A stretch of 64,000 nt of DNA from Akkermansiaceae bacterium (GTDB lineage Bacteria; Verrucomicrobiota; Verrucomicrobiia; Verrucomicrobiales; Akkermansiaceae): NCBI GenBank assembly GCA_015062005.1, contig SUVL01000007.1, forward strand, positions 28,555 to 92,554. The letters are read 5' to 3'. Within the stretch, counting starts at the first letter, position 1, and every line of letters starts with the position of its first letter. Shown one piece after another: positions 40,912 through 48,507 of this stretch. Under the pieces are notes generated by a model. That model saw only the letters and a list, made by a program, of their open reading frames with translations. It did no database searches and had not been told where the DNA came from. Made by a program: the position numbers and the translations under genes.

Positions 40912-42198
40912 TTACTTGGCAATAAAATCGGGGTTAAGATACTGAAGTTCCACCTGAGTGGTCAGCAGTTTGGAAAGACAATCGAGGTAATTCATGCGGC
41001 GCAGGTAGGCCTCCTGCCGGGCATCAGCCACGGAAGGCAGCTTCGTTTCGCCGATAGCGTAGAGTTCTTCCTGGCGTTTTTCAGCCTCAGAAAGTTGGGA
41101 GACGCGTCCCTGCTCAGCCCGGCAATGTTTCAGCAGCAGCTTCTGCATATCAGAAAGAGCCACAGCCTGCTGCAGCAGGTCTCGCCAGGTCTGAACGGCA
41201 TCATACTCTTTAATGTTGCGCTCGGCCCTGGCCTCGGCAATGCCCTGCTGGTTGCGATTCCAAAGAGGCAATTTAACCCCCACACCGATACCAACCTTGC
41301 TGTTGCCGTCCTCATGTTCAAAGCCGGGGCTGAGCTCCAGTTCCGGATACTGCTTGCGGATTTCGCGCTGCAACTCAGCCTCGCTGGTATCATGGTTGGC
41401 CATGGCGGCCTTCAGGGCGGGGTGTTGCAACAGCATCTCCTGTGTGGGAGCGGCCACTTCGGCAGGAATGCTCCCGGGCAGGTGCCCCTCCATCTCCACC
41501 TCACGCATATCGGGATGCAAGCCCAGCAATTTCACCAGCTCGAGGTGCTGCCCCAGGTGAAGCTGCTCCATTTCCTGCAATTCTTTCTGTCCATCATTCA
41601 AGCGGCGGCAGATAACCTGGAAATCAGCAAAATCCATTTCACCCAGCTCATGCAGACGCGCGGCATTTCTCTGCTCATCAGCCTGCTGTTTCACTCGGTC
41701 CTGCATGAGGTGCAGCTTGGCGTGCGTTGCCATCGTTTCAAAACGCAAGGTATCCAGCTTTACCAGGTAGGCGCGTTCCTTGGCCTGCATGCTCAGGTAA
41801 TCCGCCTGTTTGTAGCATTCGGCCACTTTTTCGGCCAGCGCCGGCAGACCGGTCACCGGCAGGGTAAGCCCGAGGCCAAGGCCACGATTGGTGATATCAA
41901 GCTCCCGCACCTGCTTCACTTCGGCTGAAATGGAGGGGTCCTCCCACAAGCCGGCAAAATCAGCCACAGCGGTGCTGCGGGCATAGCTCAGGCGAGCCTG
42001 ATTCAACTCCGGATTCAGCAGAAGCCCGATTTCGTGCAGTTTTTCCAGGCTCATGGGGTCGTCCCCCTCGCAAAGCCTGGCAGAAAGCTGCTGCCACTCA
42101 ACCGTGTTCTGCTGCAAATCCACCGGACTGGGTGAATACACAGCACAGGCTGCAAACGCCAGTGGAAGCACACAGCTTCCCCAGAATCGTAATTTCAT
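40912..42198 (-). CDS. TolC/CusC-like outer membrane efflux lipoprotein
   Basis: Starting at ATG 42198 the 428-residue protein has a lipoprotein signal (MKLRFWGSCVLPLAFAAC, lipobox AFAAC) and the TolC-type repeat of long helices (ALKAAMANHDTSEAELQREIRKQYPELELSPGF, LPLWNRNQQGIAEARAERN). It forms the outer membrane duct of the pump. Its TAA is directly followed by the adaptor ATG. The frame runs further upstream, but the promoter at 42258-42286 and the signal sequence fix 42198. Confidence 0.88.
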   Translation of the reverse strand: MKLRFWGSCVLPLAFAACAVYSPSPVDLQQNTVEWQQLSARLCEGDDPMSLEKLHEIGLLLNPELNQARLSYARSTAVADFAGLWEDPSISAEVKQVRELDITNRGLGLGLTLPVTGLPALAEKVAECYKQADYLSMQAKERAYLVKLDTLRFETMATHAKLHLMQDRVKQQADEQRNAARLHELGEMDFADFQVICRRLNDGQKELQEMEQLHLGQHLELVKLLGLHPDMREVEMEGHLPGSIPAEVAAPTQEMLLQHPALKAAMANHDTSEAELQREIRKQYPELELSPGFEHEDGNSKVGIGVGVKLPLWNRNQQGIAEARAERNIKEYDAVQTWRDLLQQAVALSDMQKLLLKHCRAEQGRVSQLSEAEKRQEELYAIGETKLPSVADARQEAYLRRMNYLDCLSKLLTTQVELQYLNPDFIAK

Positions 42199-42257
42199 AA
42201 TAATTTTGTATTGTAAAATGGAAAGTCGCGCACGCGCGGCGCGCATAAATATCTGTT

Positions 42258-42286
42258 TTTATAGCCCCGTCAGGAGCCCATGTAAA
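42258..42286 (-). promoter_or_regulatory. Promoter of the metal efflux operon
   Basis: TTTACA (42281-42286), 17 bp, TATAAA (42258-42263). The ~50-nt leader contains a run of alternating GC (GCGCGCCGCGCG around 42228-42243) that could be an operator or structured leader. No metal-regulator gene is adjacent. Confidence 0.55.
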
Positions 42287-42287
42287 G

Positions 42288-42326
42288 CAAAAAGTGACCT
42301 TCTCCGGAAGAACGGGAGAAGCCACT
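42288..42326 (-). terminator. Terminator of the Cys/His-rich gene, upstream of the efflux operon
   Basis: On the minus strand GTGGCTTCTCC pairs with GGAGAAGGTCAC and is followed by TTTTTGC. It separates the Cys/His-rich gene from the cus-like operon; read-through could still link them. Confidence 0.7.
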
Positions 42327-42341
42327 ACCACAAAACCAGCC

Positions 42342-42728
42342 TCAACAACGCTGGGGGCGTAGGTAGCCGCCATACAGAGAAGGCACCCTTGCCGGCACAA
42401 GGCTCACCCGGGAAAGCACTCGACTGACCACTTGGTTCATGCTCCATGCCTCGGGCTCCGCTACAGCCACCGGAGGACAGAAATCAGCCCGGCGGGCAAC
42501 CTCACTCATCAACTGCAGGCGTTCATGAAAATGGCACCCATGCTCATGCTCCGCACACTTGCCAAGCCCCTCCATGCCTTGCAATTCGTGTGCACAGCAA
42601 TGATGCAAGGCACAGCATGAATGAACAGCACACCAAGGGCCCGGCAGCCCATACAGGGCTCCGGACATCATCACCGGCAGCAGCAGGAACATGGCCACTA
42701 CCAGCAGCGTGCGGGACAAGGTTCTCAC
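42342..42728 (-). CDS. Small Cys/His-rich membrane or exported protein, probably metal-related
   Basis: From GTG 42728 the 128-residue protein has one hydrophobic segment (LLVVAMFLLLPVMMSGAL), then a dense metal-ligand stretch: CAVHSCCALHHCCAHELQG and CAEHEHGCHFHE. Ligand density and position just upstream of the metal efflux operon suggest metal binding or sensing in the periplasm, but no known family is clear. A longer ATG start at 42782 is disfavoured because the promoter (42738-42766) lies within it. An own terminator follows, so it is a separate transcription unit. Confidence 0.6.
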   Translation of the reverse strand: MRTLSRTLLVVAMFLLLPVMMSGALYGLPGPWCAVHSCCALHHCCAHELQGMEGLGKCAEHEHGCHFHERLQLMSEVARRADFCPPVAVAEPEAWSMNQVVSRVLSRVSLVPARVPSLYGGYLRPQRC

Positions 42729-42737
42729 AACGCCGCC

Positions 42738-42766
42738 ATTTAGCCACAGTTGCGATGCATTGTCAA
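42738..42766 (-). promoter_or_regulatory. Promoter of the Cys/His-rich gene
   Basis: A perfect TTGACA (42761-42766), 17 bp, CTAAAT (42738-42743), then 9 nt to GTG 42728. Confidence 0.55.
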
Positions 42767-42785
42767 GCCGATTCCGGCGCAAAAC

Positions 42786-43637
42786 TCAGCCCTGAGGAAG
42801 CATACGTTCCAGGACCTCACGCAGGGCAGAACTTCCATAGTATCCCTGCTCCCGCAAGCGCGAAGAATGAGCCTTCAACATAGGCAACAAGCCTGCGTAC
42901 ATGGTACGCAACTCATCCACTGCATGCAGGGCACCTTTCGGATCATCATCGCGATACAGGCGGATAGTATCCGCAAGTGCAGTATAGCGACTTCCAAGTT
43001 CGTTCAGTTCGGCTGGAGCAGCCACGGCAGCAGAAGCATCGGCAATGGCATCCAGGACACGACCAGCGCGAAGCATGATTTCCCGTTGCTCCGCGGCGAC
43101 CTTCATCAGTTGCATATCCGTATCAGCCCAGCGCTGCTCGTCATCCTTGAAACCCAGCTTCAGATAGGCATGCAACTCCGGAGAATCCGGCACCCCGGCC
43201 AGTTTCCGCACACGCTGATACACTACCATATGCCGCTTCTGCTGGGCCAGGGTCACCCCACGGTATTCACTGAGCAACTCCACAAAGCCATCAACGTCCA
43301 TGAAGGTGCGCCCCTGCTCGTCCAGTTTGCCCTGAAGCGCAGCCCTCATACCGTCGATTGCTTCCCGCTCAGCCTGATTCTGCGTCGTAATCTGCGCTAC
43401 GGCCGCCATGCGCTCAGAAGGAGCATCTATCTTCTCCAGATTCAGCACTCGTTCATACAGCGCATCATTGTATGCAGCTGATTGCGTGAGAATAGCGCGC
43501 AGCGCTGCGTGTTCCTGCGTTTCCCCGGGGAGCTCCGGCAACTCGCGCCCCCCCTTGCGACGATGCACCACTGCCGCACCGGCCACGCCTGCCAGCAGCA
43601 ACCCCGCTCCCATCCATGCTAATCGACGAATATTCAT
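42786..43637 (-). CDS. Membrane-anchored helical protein of unknown function, paralogue of the 26 kb protein
   Basis: The 283-residue protein has an N-terminal membrane anchor (MNIRRLAWMGAGLLLAGVAGAAVVHRR) and a helical periplasmic part ending EQGYYGSSALREVLERMLPQG. The C-terminal motif (EQ, aromatic pair, YGSS/T, L, V, L) and general layout match the protein at 25973-26842. No known domain was recognised. It is divergent from kdsA and has its own promoter. Confidence 0.65.
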   Translation of the reverse strand: MNIRRLAWMGAGLLLAGVAGAAVVHRRKGGRELPELPGETQEHAALRAILTQSAAYNDALYERVLNLEKIDAPSERMAAVAQITTQNQAEREAIDGMRAALQGKLDEQGRTFMDVDGFVELLSEYRGVTLAQQKRHMVVYQRVRKLAGVPDSPELHAYLKLGFKDDEQRWADTDMQLMKVAAEQREIMLRAGRVLDAIADASAAVAAPAELNELGSRYTALADTIRLYRDDDPKGALHAVDELRTMYAGLLPMLKAHSSRLREQGYYGSSALREVLERMLPQG

Positions 43638-43654
43638 ATCCGGAAAATCGGCCT

Positions 43655-43684
43655 AGTCTATCGTATTCCCAGTGGAAGCGTCAA
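43655..43684 (-). promoter_or_regulatory. Promoter of the 283-residue helical protein
   Basis: TTGACG (43679-43684), 18 bp, TAGACT (43655-43660), 17 nt before the ATG at 43637. Confidence 0.55.
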
Positions 43685-43754
43685 GCACATTTCCTGTTCC
43701 GCACCGTCAGCAGTTGAATTTCACAATTTTACGCTGTTGCGGTGCGAAATCTCA

Positions 43755-43783
43755 TTGACTTTAACGGTATCTTGGGGCATAAT
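43755..43783 (+). promoter_or_regulatory. Promoter of the kdsA-lpt operon
   Basis: TTGACT (43755-43760), 17 bp, CATAAT (43778-43783), 24 nt before the ATG at 43808. Confidence 0.6.
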
Positions 43784-43807
43784 GTATGCATCGAAACAAC
43801 TCTCACC

Positions 43808-44632
43808 ATGTCTTTCAACATCCAGAACGTAGTCATCGGCGGGCAGGAGCCGTTTTTCCTGCTCGGGCCCTGCTCCCTTGAAAATGAAGCATTTGCCTGG
43901 GAGATGGCCACGGCCATCAAGGAAATTTGCACCCGGCTGGGTGTGCAATTCATCTTCAAGGCATCATACGACAAGGCCAACCGCACCAGCGTGAAGAGCT
44001 TCCGCGGCCCCGGCATTGAGGATGGCTGCCGCATTCTCTCCGAAATAGGCAAGGAATTGCAGTGCCCGGTAGTGACCGACGTTCACACCGAGCAGCAGGC
44101 CGAATACGCCGCCCAGTTTGTAGACCTGCTGCAGGTGCCGGCGTTCCTGAGCCGCCAGAGCGACCTGCTGGAAGCCTGCGCCAAAACCGGCCGTCCCGTC
44201 AACATCAAGAAGGGGCAGTTCCTCGCCCCCTGGGACTGCAAGAACATCTGCGAAAAGATGGAAGCCTTCGGGTGCGACAAATATATGCTCTGCGAGCGCG
44301 GCACTTCATTCGGTTACAACAACCTCGTGGTAGACATGCGCGGCATGTACTGGATGAAGAAGTTCGGCTGCCCCGTAGTGTTTGACGCCACGCACTCTGT
44401 GCAGCGTCCGGGTGGGCTGGGCGGCGCCACCGGCGGCGACCGCGAGCTTGCCCCTGTGCTGGCCAATGCCGCCATGACCATGGGGATTGACGGCGTGTTC
44501 ATGGAGGTACACAAGGATCCCGACCACGCCATGAGCGACGGCCCCAACCAGGTATACCTCAAGGATCTGGAAAAAATTCTCAGCAATCTTATGCTGGTGC
44601 GCAAGGCATGCCAGCAAATGGCCACCCTCTGA
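43808..44632 (+). CDS. kdsA: 3-deoxy-8-phosphooctulonate synthase
   Basis: The 274-residue enzyme matches KdsA throughout: FFLLGPCSLENE, FKASYDKANRTSVKSFRGPG, VPAFLSRQSDLLEACAKTGRPVNIKKGQF, FDATHSVQRPGG. It condenses phosphoenolpyruvate with arabinose-5-phosphate to Kdo-8-phosphate for LPS core. C at the NxxC-like GPCSLE position and DCKNIC may reflect the metal-dependent class, which is a weak inference. Start at MSFNIQNVV, after the promoter. TGATG overlap with the next gene. Confidence 0.95.
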   Translation: MSFNIQNVVIGGQEPFFLLGPCSLENEAFAWEMATAIKEICTRLGVQFIFKASYDKANRTSVKSFRGPGIEDGCRILSEIGKELQCPVVTDVHTEQQAEYAAQFVDLLQVPAFLSRQSDLLEACAKTGRPVNIKKGQFLAPWDCKNICEKMEAFGCDKYMLCERGTSFGYNNLVVDMRGMYWMKKFGCPVVFDATHSVQRPGGLGGATGGDRELAPVLANAAMTMGIDGVFMEVHKDPDHAMSDGPNQVYLKDLEKILSNLMLVRKACQQMATL

Positions 44633-45111
44633 TGAGAATCGCACTGACACTGCTTTTCCTTATGGCTCTGGCTCCCCTGCAAAGTCAGGGGAGCCAGCGT
44701 GCGGATGCCGTTGCCAATGATGAGTTTCCCGCCCTGCAATTCCTGCCGGTGGGCACGGTGGTAGAAGGTATTTCCATACCTCGATACGAAAACCACCGGG
44801 TGAGCGCCCTGCTCATGGCAGACCGGCTCATCATCAAAAACAGCAAGACCGTGGTTCTGGAAAACCTGAATGCCTCTCTCTACGGTGAGGATAAGAACCA
44901 GACCAACGTCAGTACCTCAAGCGTCACATACAGCTTTGCCACCAAGCTTGCCAAAACCACCGGTGAGGCAAAGGTAAACGACCCGCGTTTCACCGCTAAG
45001 GGAAAGGGTGTTATTTTCAACACCTCCACCAGCAAAGGATTTTTGCATGGCCCGGTAATCACCACCGTTTCCAACAAGCTGTTTAACGAGAAGAAAGACG
45101 AAAAGAAATGA
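44632..45111 (+). CDS. lptC: LptC-like LPS export periplasmic protein
   Basis: The 159-residue protein starts with a signal or anchor sequence (MRIALTLLFLMALAPLQSQG) and shows an LptC-like beta-rich pattern: GISIPRYENHRVSALLMADRLIIKNS, LENLNASLYG, FTAKGKGVIFNTSTSKGFLHGPV. LptC passes LPS from LptBFG to LptA. Similarity is modest, so the call also rests on its place between kdsA and the lptA-like gene. It overlaps both neighbours by a few bases. Confidence 0.65.
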   Translation: MRIALTLLFLMALAPLQSQGSQRADAVANDEFPALQFLPVGTVVEGISIPRYENHRVSALLMADRLIIKNSKTVVLENLNASLYGEDKNQTNVSTSSVTYSFATKLAKTTGEAKVNDPRFTAKGKGVIFNTSTSKGFLHGPVITTVSNKLFNEKKDEKK

Positions 45112-47507
45112 TGAGAGCCGCCGCCATCACAGCGCTGTGCATTCCCATATTGAGCGCTGCTCCCGCTGCTTCCTACAAAATTGATTTGCAACAGTCGCAG
45201 CAGCGTGCCACAACCTGGCAGCAGCAGATTGCGCAGGTTGCAACGGAATTGGAGGAGCTTGGCGTGGAAGTAAATTCCGCCGCAGCGCAGGCAGAGATAC
45301 CGGAAACGGAAGACACCGTTGCTGTAGCAGACCAGGGATTACTGTTCGACACTGCCAATTCCCGGATTATCTACCTGGGCAACGTGCGGCTCAGGGATGC
45401 GCGCGCTCATATCAATGCGTCCGAGCAGCTGCACATCTACCTGCAAGACCTCACAGAGGACAAGAAAGGCCAGGAGGATGCACCCCCTGCCCCCCTGGCA
45501 GACGCGACGCTTACGGAAGGTATAGCCGCAGAAGAGGCTGAGGCAGAACAACCAGCGCCTGACACGACAGAATCACGGGAGAACGAGGCAACGGAAAAAC
45601 CTGCAGCTCCGGTGGCCGAAGCGGTCGAAGCAGAACTTCCGGCTGAATCCGCAGCAACGCTCAAAGCCCCCGCAACAGAGCCGGCGCGCATCGACACCCA
45701 CAGTGCCATTGCCGATTCCATTAACAATGCCATCTTGCTCTACGCACCCGCAGGGGGGAAAGAAATCCTCATGCAGCAGGGGCAGAACATGGTAAGGATT
45801 ACGCCTGGAGCAACCACTCCGGCCCGTATCCTTGCAGACCCGGAAGGCAACATCCTGCTCGAAGGCGGAGAAGTCAACGTGCAGATGGTGGATGAAGAAG
45901 GCGGAATCACCACATTGAAAACAACCGGTGGTCTGGCATACTACCACGCTGCAAGCCACACGCTGCATGCCCCGGGCAGCACAATCTTCACCCACCCGGA
46001 TGGCTCGCTCCAATGCACTCAGCATCTCTGCATCACGCTTGTTCCGGCAGAGCAGGAGAAGGAAACCAAAGCTGGATTCATGAGCCAGTTCACCGGTTTG
46101 CGCTTCGATGGCATTTCCACCGCCACGGCCCAGGGCAACGTGGTGATGACCGGCACCGCCACAGAAGGCCGCGCGGCTCTGCGGGCAGAAGGTGACACGC
46201 TCACCTACGATGGAAAGACGGGAGAATGCTCCCTGACGGGGCAGAAGAGCCGTCTCTGCTATGGCAGCTACGATGTGTACACCAACCAGGGGGTACACCT
46301 TCTGGCGAATGGCGACATTGAATTGCACGGCAGCGACATTCACGGCACCTATGAGCGAGAAAGTGACGAGCCCGGAAAAATGCTGCAAGGTACGTTCAAG
46401 GCCAATGCTCCGGTTGTATTCCGCGCAGACCAGGGAACCATCACCACGGATAAAGGCTTGTGCATGAAAGATGCCGAATCCGATTTCAGCTGCACCGGGC
46501 TGGCAGAACTGAAGCTCAGCCCCAAGGAAGGTGCTAGTGAACCGGAAAGAAAACCCGGCATGCCAAACCTGGCCATTGCACGGTATGGTGGCGTATCACG
46601 CGCAAAAGCCATCGGGAACGTCACAGCCCACCTTTATGAACCGGGCACGCAGAAATGCACGGGTGAGCTCAAGGCCGCCAGCCTCGAAAGCGATATGGTG
46701 ACGGGTGAGACCCTGCTCACCGGCGAACCAGGCCAGCCGCTGATTGCGCTTTACGAAGGCAACCGCATTGTCTCCACGCCAGCCCCGGGAGAGACGGCCA
46801 CCATGCAGATGCTGGCCAATGGCGACTTGAGACTCAATGGCGCCACTATTGATGCTTCGATGGTGAACGAACATGGCACAACCACGGCTCATTGCAATGA
46901 CTACGTGCGCCTTATCCGCGCAGAAAACCGTCTTGAAACAGGTAGTTCTACCAAGCTGAAGGCGCCTACCGCCATCCTCACCACAACCGGGAGCCTCAGC
47001 GCCAGGCTCGCCGGAACCGGAGAACCGGCAGCCACAGCTCCGAAAACGGGTTTCCGCAGTTTCCGTTTTAACTACAACGGCATAGAGGAAGCCACCACCG
47101 GCCAGGGATGCACGCTGAGGACAGAAGAAGGCTCCATGCAGTGTACAGGACCGGTACGGATTGTCTTGGATAACAAGGCCAAAACTGGAGACTCCCCCAT
47201 GGGCAGTGTCAAATACGCCACGGCAGCGGGAGATGTTGCCCTGGCAGGCAAGGACAGCGAGGGCCGCCTGCTGCGCGCCACTGGCGACTTGCTCACCATT
47301 GATTCCGCCACCGGCATGAAAGTGCTCAGCGGTCAGAGGGTTACCCTGGGCGATGCCTACAATACCCACATCATCACCGGCAAGGGTGCGGCCATCCGCA
47401 TTGATGCCAAAAACAATGTCAAAATCGTCGGCGGCAGCCACAAGACGCACGCAACCAAGGTGCGCGAGCAGCTGAAAACCCCGAATAACCAGAAGACCAA
47501 GAAGTAA
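45108..47507 (+). CDS. lptA: Large LptA/OstA-like periplasmic protein
   Basis: At 799 residues this protein is about four times the size of a usual LptA (~180). It has a signal peptide (MMRAAAITALCIPILSAAPAASY), a first OstA-like stretch (LLFDTANSRIIYLGNVRLRDARAHINASEQLHIYL), an acidic Ala/Glu/Pro-rich insert (residues ~120-190) and then repeated OstA-like blocks such as GISTATAQGNVVMTGTATEGRAAL, TLTYDGKTGECSLTG and LLRATGDLLTIDSATGMKVLSG, ending in a basic tail. OstA repeats form the jellyroll bridge carrying LPS across the periplasm, so this could build a longer bridge in one chain. Placed between lptC and lptB. Confidence 0.7.
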   Translation: MMRAAAITALCIPILSAAPAASYKIDLQQSQQRATTWQQQIAQVATELEELGVEVNSAAAQAEIPETEDTVAVADQGLLFDTANSRIIYLGNVRLRDARAHINASEQLHIYLQDLTEDKKGQEDAPPAPLADATLTEGIAAEEAEAEQPAPDTTESRENEATEKPAAPVAEAVEAELPAESAATLKAPATEPARIDTHSAIADSINNAILLYAPAGGKEILMQQGQNMVRITPGATTPARILADPEGNILLEGGEVNVQMVDEEGGITTLKTTGGLAYYHAASHTLHAPGSTIFTHPDGSLQCTQHLCITLVPAEQEKETKAGFMSQFTGLRFDGISTATAQGNVVMTGTATEGRAALRAEGDTLTYDGKTGECSLTGQKSRLCYGSYDVYTNQGVHLLANGDIELHGSDIHGTYERESDEPGKMLQGTFKANAPVVFRADQGTITTDKGLCMKDAESDFSCTGLAELKLSPKEGASEPERKPGMPNLAIARYGGVSRAKAIGNVTAHLYEPGTQKCTGELKAASLESDMVTGETLLTGEPGQPLIALYEGNRIVSTPAPGETATMQMLANGDLRLNGATIDASMVNEHGTTTAHCNDYVRLIRAENRLETGSSTKLKAPTAILTTTGSLSARLAGTGEPAATAPKTGFRSFRFNYNGIEEATTGQGCTLRTEEGSMQCTGPVRIVLDNKAKTGDSPMGSVKYATAAGDVALAGKDSEGRLLRATGDLLTIDSATGMKVLSGQRVTLGDAYNTHIITGKGAAIRIDAKNNVKIVGGSHKTHATKVREQLKTPNNQKTKK

Positions 47508-47509
47508 TT

Positions 47510-48241
47510 ATGGAAGTTCTCCTCAAAGCTAACGGACTCTGCAAATCATACGGCGAACGCCAGGTGGTGAGCAATGTGAACATCACGGTACACTCCGGTG
47601 AGATTGTAGGCCTGCTGGGCCCCAATGGCGCAGGCAAAACCACCTCTTTCTACATGGTGGCCGGGCTGGTTCGCCCGGATACCGGCACGGTGGATTTCTG
47701 CGGCAAGGACGTCTCCGGGCTTCCGATGCACCTGCGAGCCCGCCTGGGCATGGGCTATCTGCCGCAGGAAGAATCCATCTTCCGCAAACTCTCGGTGAAT
47801 GACAACCTCATGGCCATTCTCGAAACGCGCTCCGACCTCACCCGCCAGGAAAAGAAGGAAAAGTGCGATGAGCTGCTGGAGCGTTTCAACATCACCCGCC
47901 TGCGCAAAAGCCAGTCCATCCAGCTCTCCGGTGGTGAAAAACGCCGTCTGACCATCGCCCGAGCCCTCGCAGCAAACCCGAAGCTGCTCATGCTCGACGA
48001 ACCCTTCGCCGGTGTGGATCCCATCGCCGTTCAGGACATCCAGCACATCGTGGCATCCCTGCGTGAAACGGACGGTCTCTCCATCCTCATCACTGACCAC
48101 AACGTGCGAGAGACGCTGGGTATCGTGGACAGGGCCTACATTTTGTTCGAGGGCAAAGTCATCAAGGAAGGCAATGCCGAAGAGATTTCGAACGACCCCA
48201 AGACCCGTAAGATCTACCTCGGCGAACAGTTCAAGATGTAA
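47510..48241 (+). CDS. lptB: LPS export ABC transporter ATPase LptB
   Basis: The 243-residue ABC ATPase has Walker A LLGPNGAGKTTSFYM, the signature QLSGGEKRRLTIARAL, Walker B LLMLDEPFAGVDP and switch His in ITDHNVRE. The LptB-specific GLPMHLRARLGMGYLPQEESIFRKLSV is present. It powers LPS extraction with LptFG, which are not in the window. It is the last gene of the kdsA-lptC-lptA-lptB operon, followed by a terminator. Confidence 0.95.
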   Translation: MEVLLKANGLCKSYGERQVVSNVNITVHSGEIVGLLGPNGAGKTTSFYMVAGLVRPDTGTVDFCGKDVSGLPMHLRARLGMGYLPQEESIFRKLSVNDNLMAILETRSDLTRQEKKEKCDELLERFNITRLRKSQSIQLSGGEKRRLTIARALAANPKLLMLDEPFAGVDPIAVQDIQHIVASLRETDGLSILITDHNVRETLGIVDRAYILFEGKVIKEGNAEEISNDPKTRKIYLGEQFKM

Positions 48242-48267
48242 TCTGTCGATTCCCCCGTTCAACCTCG

Positions 48268-48306
48268 GCATCCCCCCTTCTCTTTCACGAAGCGGGGGAT
48301 GTTTTC
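48268..48306 (+). terminator. Terminator after lptB
   Basis: CATCCCCC (48269-48276) pairs with GGGGGATG (48294-48301), followed by TTTTCGTTT. Confidence 0.82.
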
Positions 48307-48309
48307 GTT

Positions 48310-48505
48310 TATTGCTCCGGCAATTAAAGATTATTGCTTTAGCGAAACGCCAAATTGACGTTTGTCGTTGTCGGGGCACGGGACTTCAGTCCCGAAATAA
48401 CGGTGCTTCCAATCGGGACTGAAGTCCCGTGCTCCGACAGAGTTCCCCCACAAATTCCAATTGTTACCCCTCCAGTACGTATAGCACATCAATCTTTAAT
48501 TGCCG
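48310..48505. repeat. MITE-like palindromic element with dispersed-repeat end
   Basis: The element starts with the second copy of the 46-bp repeat (48310-48355). CGGCAATTAAAGAT (48318-48331) is repeated inverted at 48492-48505, giving 14-bp terminal repeats. Inside, a 20-bp perfect inverted repeat (48376-48395 and 48413-48432; GCACGGGACTTCAGTCCCGA) extends to ~27 bp with one mismatch, each arm itself palindromic (CGGGACT-TC-AGTCCCG). It has no coding capacity and ends 3 bp before the stop of the MFS gene. Confidence 0.72.
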
Positions 48506-48507
48506 CA

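Noticed and set aside
40057..41928. Long plus-strand open frame (623 codons) opposite the efflux adaptor
   Set aside because: It is the mirror of the His-rich repeats and the outer membrane factor; its sequence is a low-complexity repeat of the antisense and crosses two well-supported genes.
42228..42243. GC-alternating run in the efflux operon leader as a Z-DNA or metal operator
   Set aside because: Suggestive composition only; no defined inverted repeat matching a known metal-regulator site could be named.
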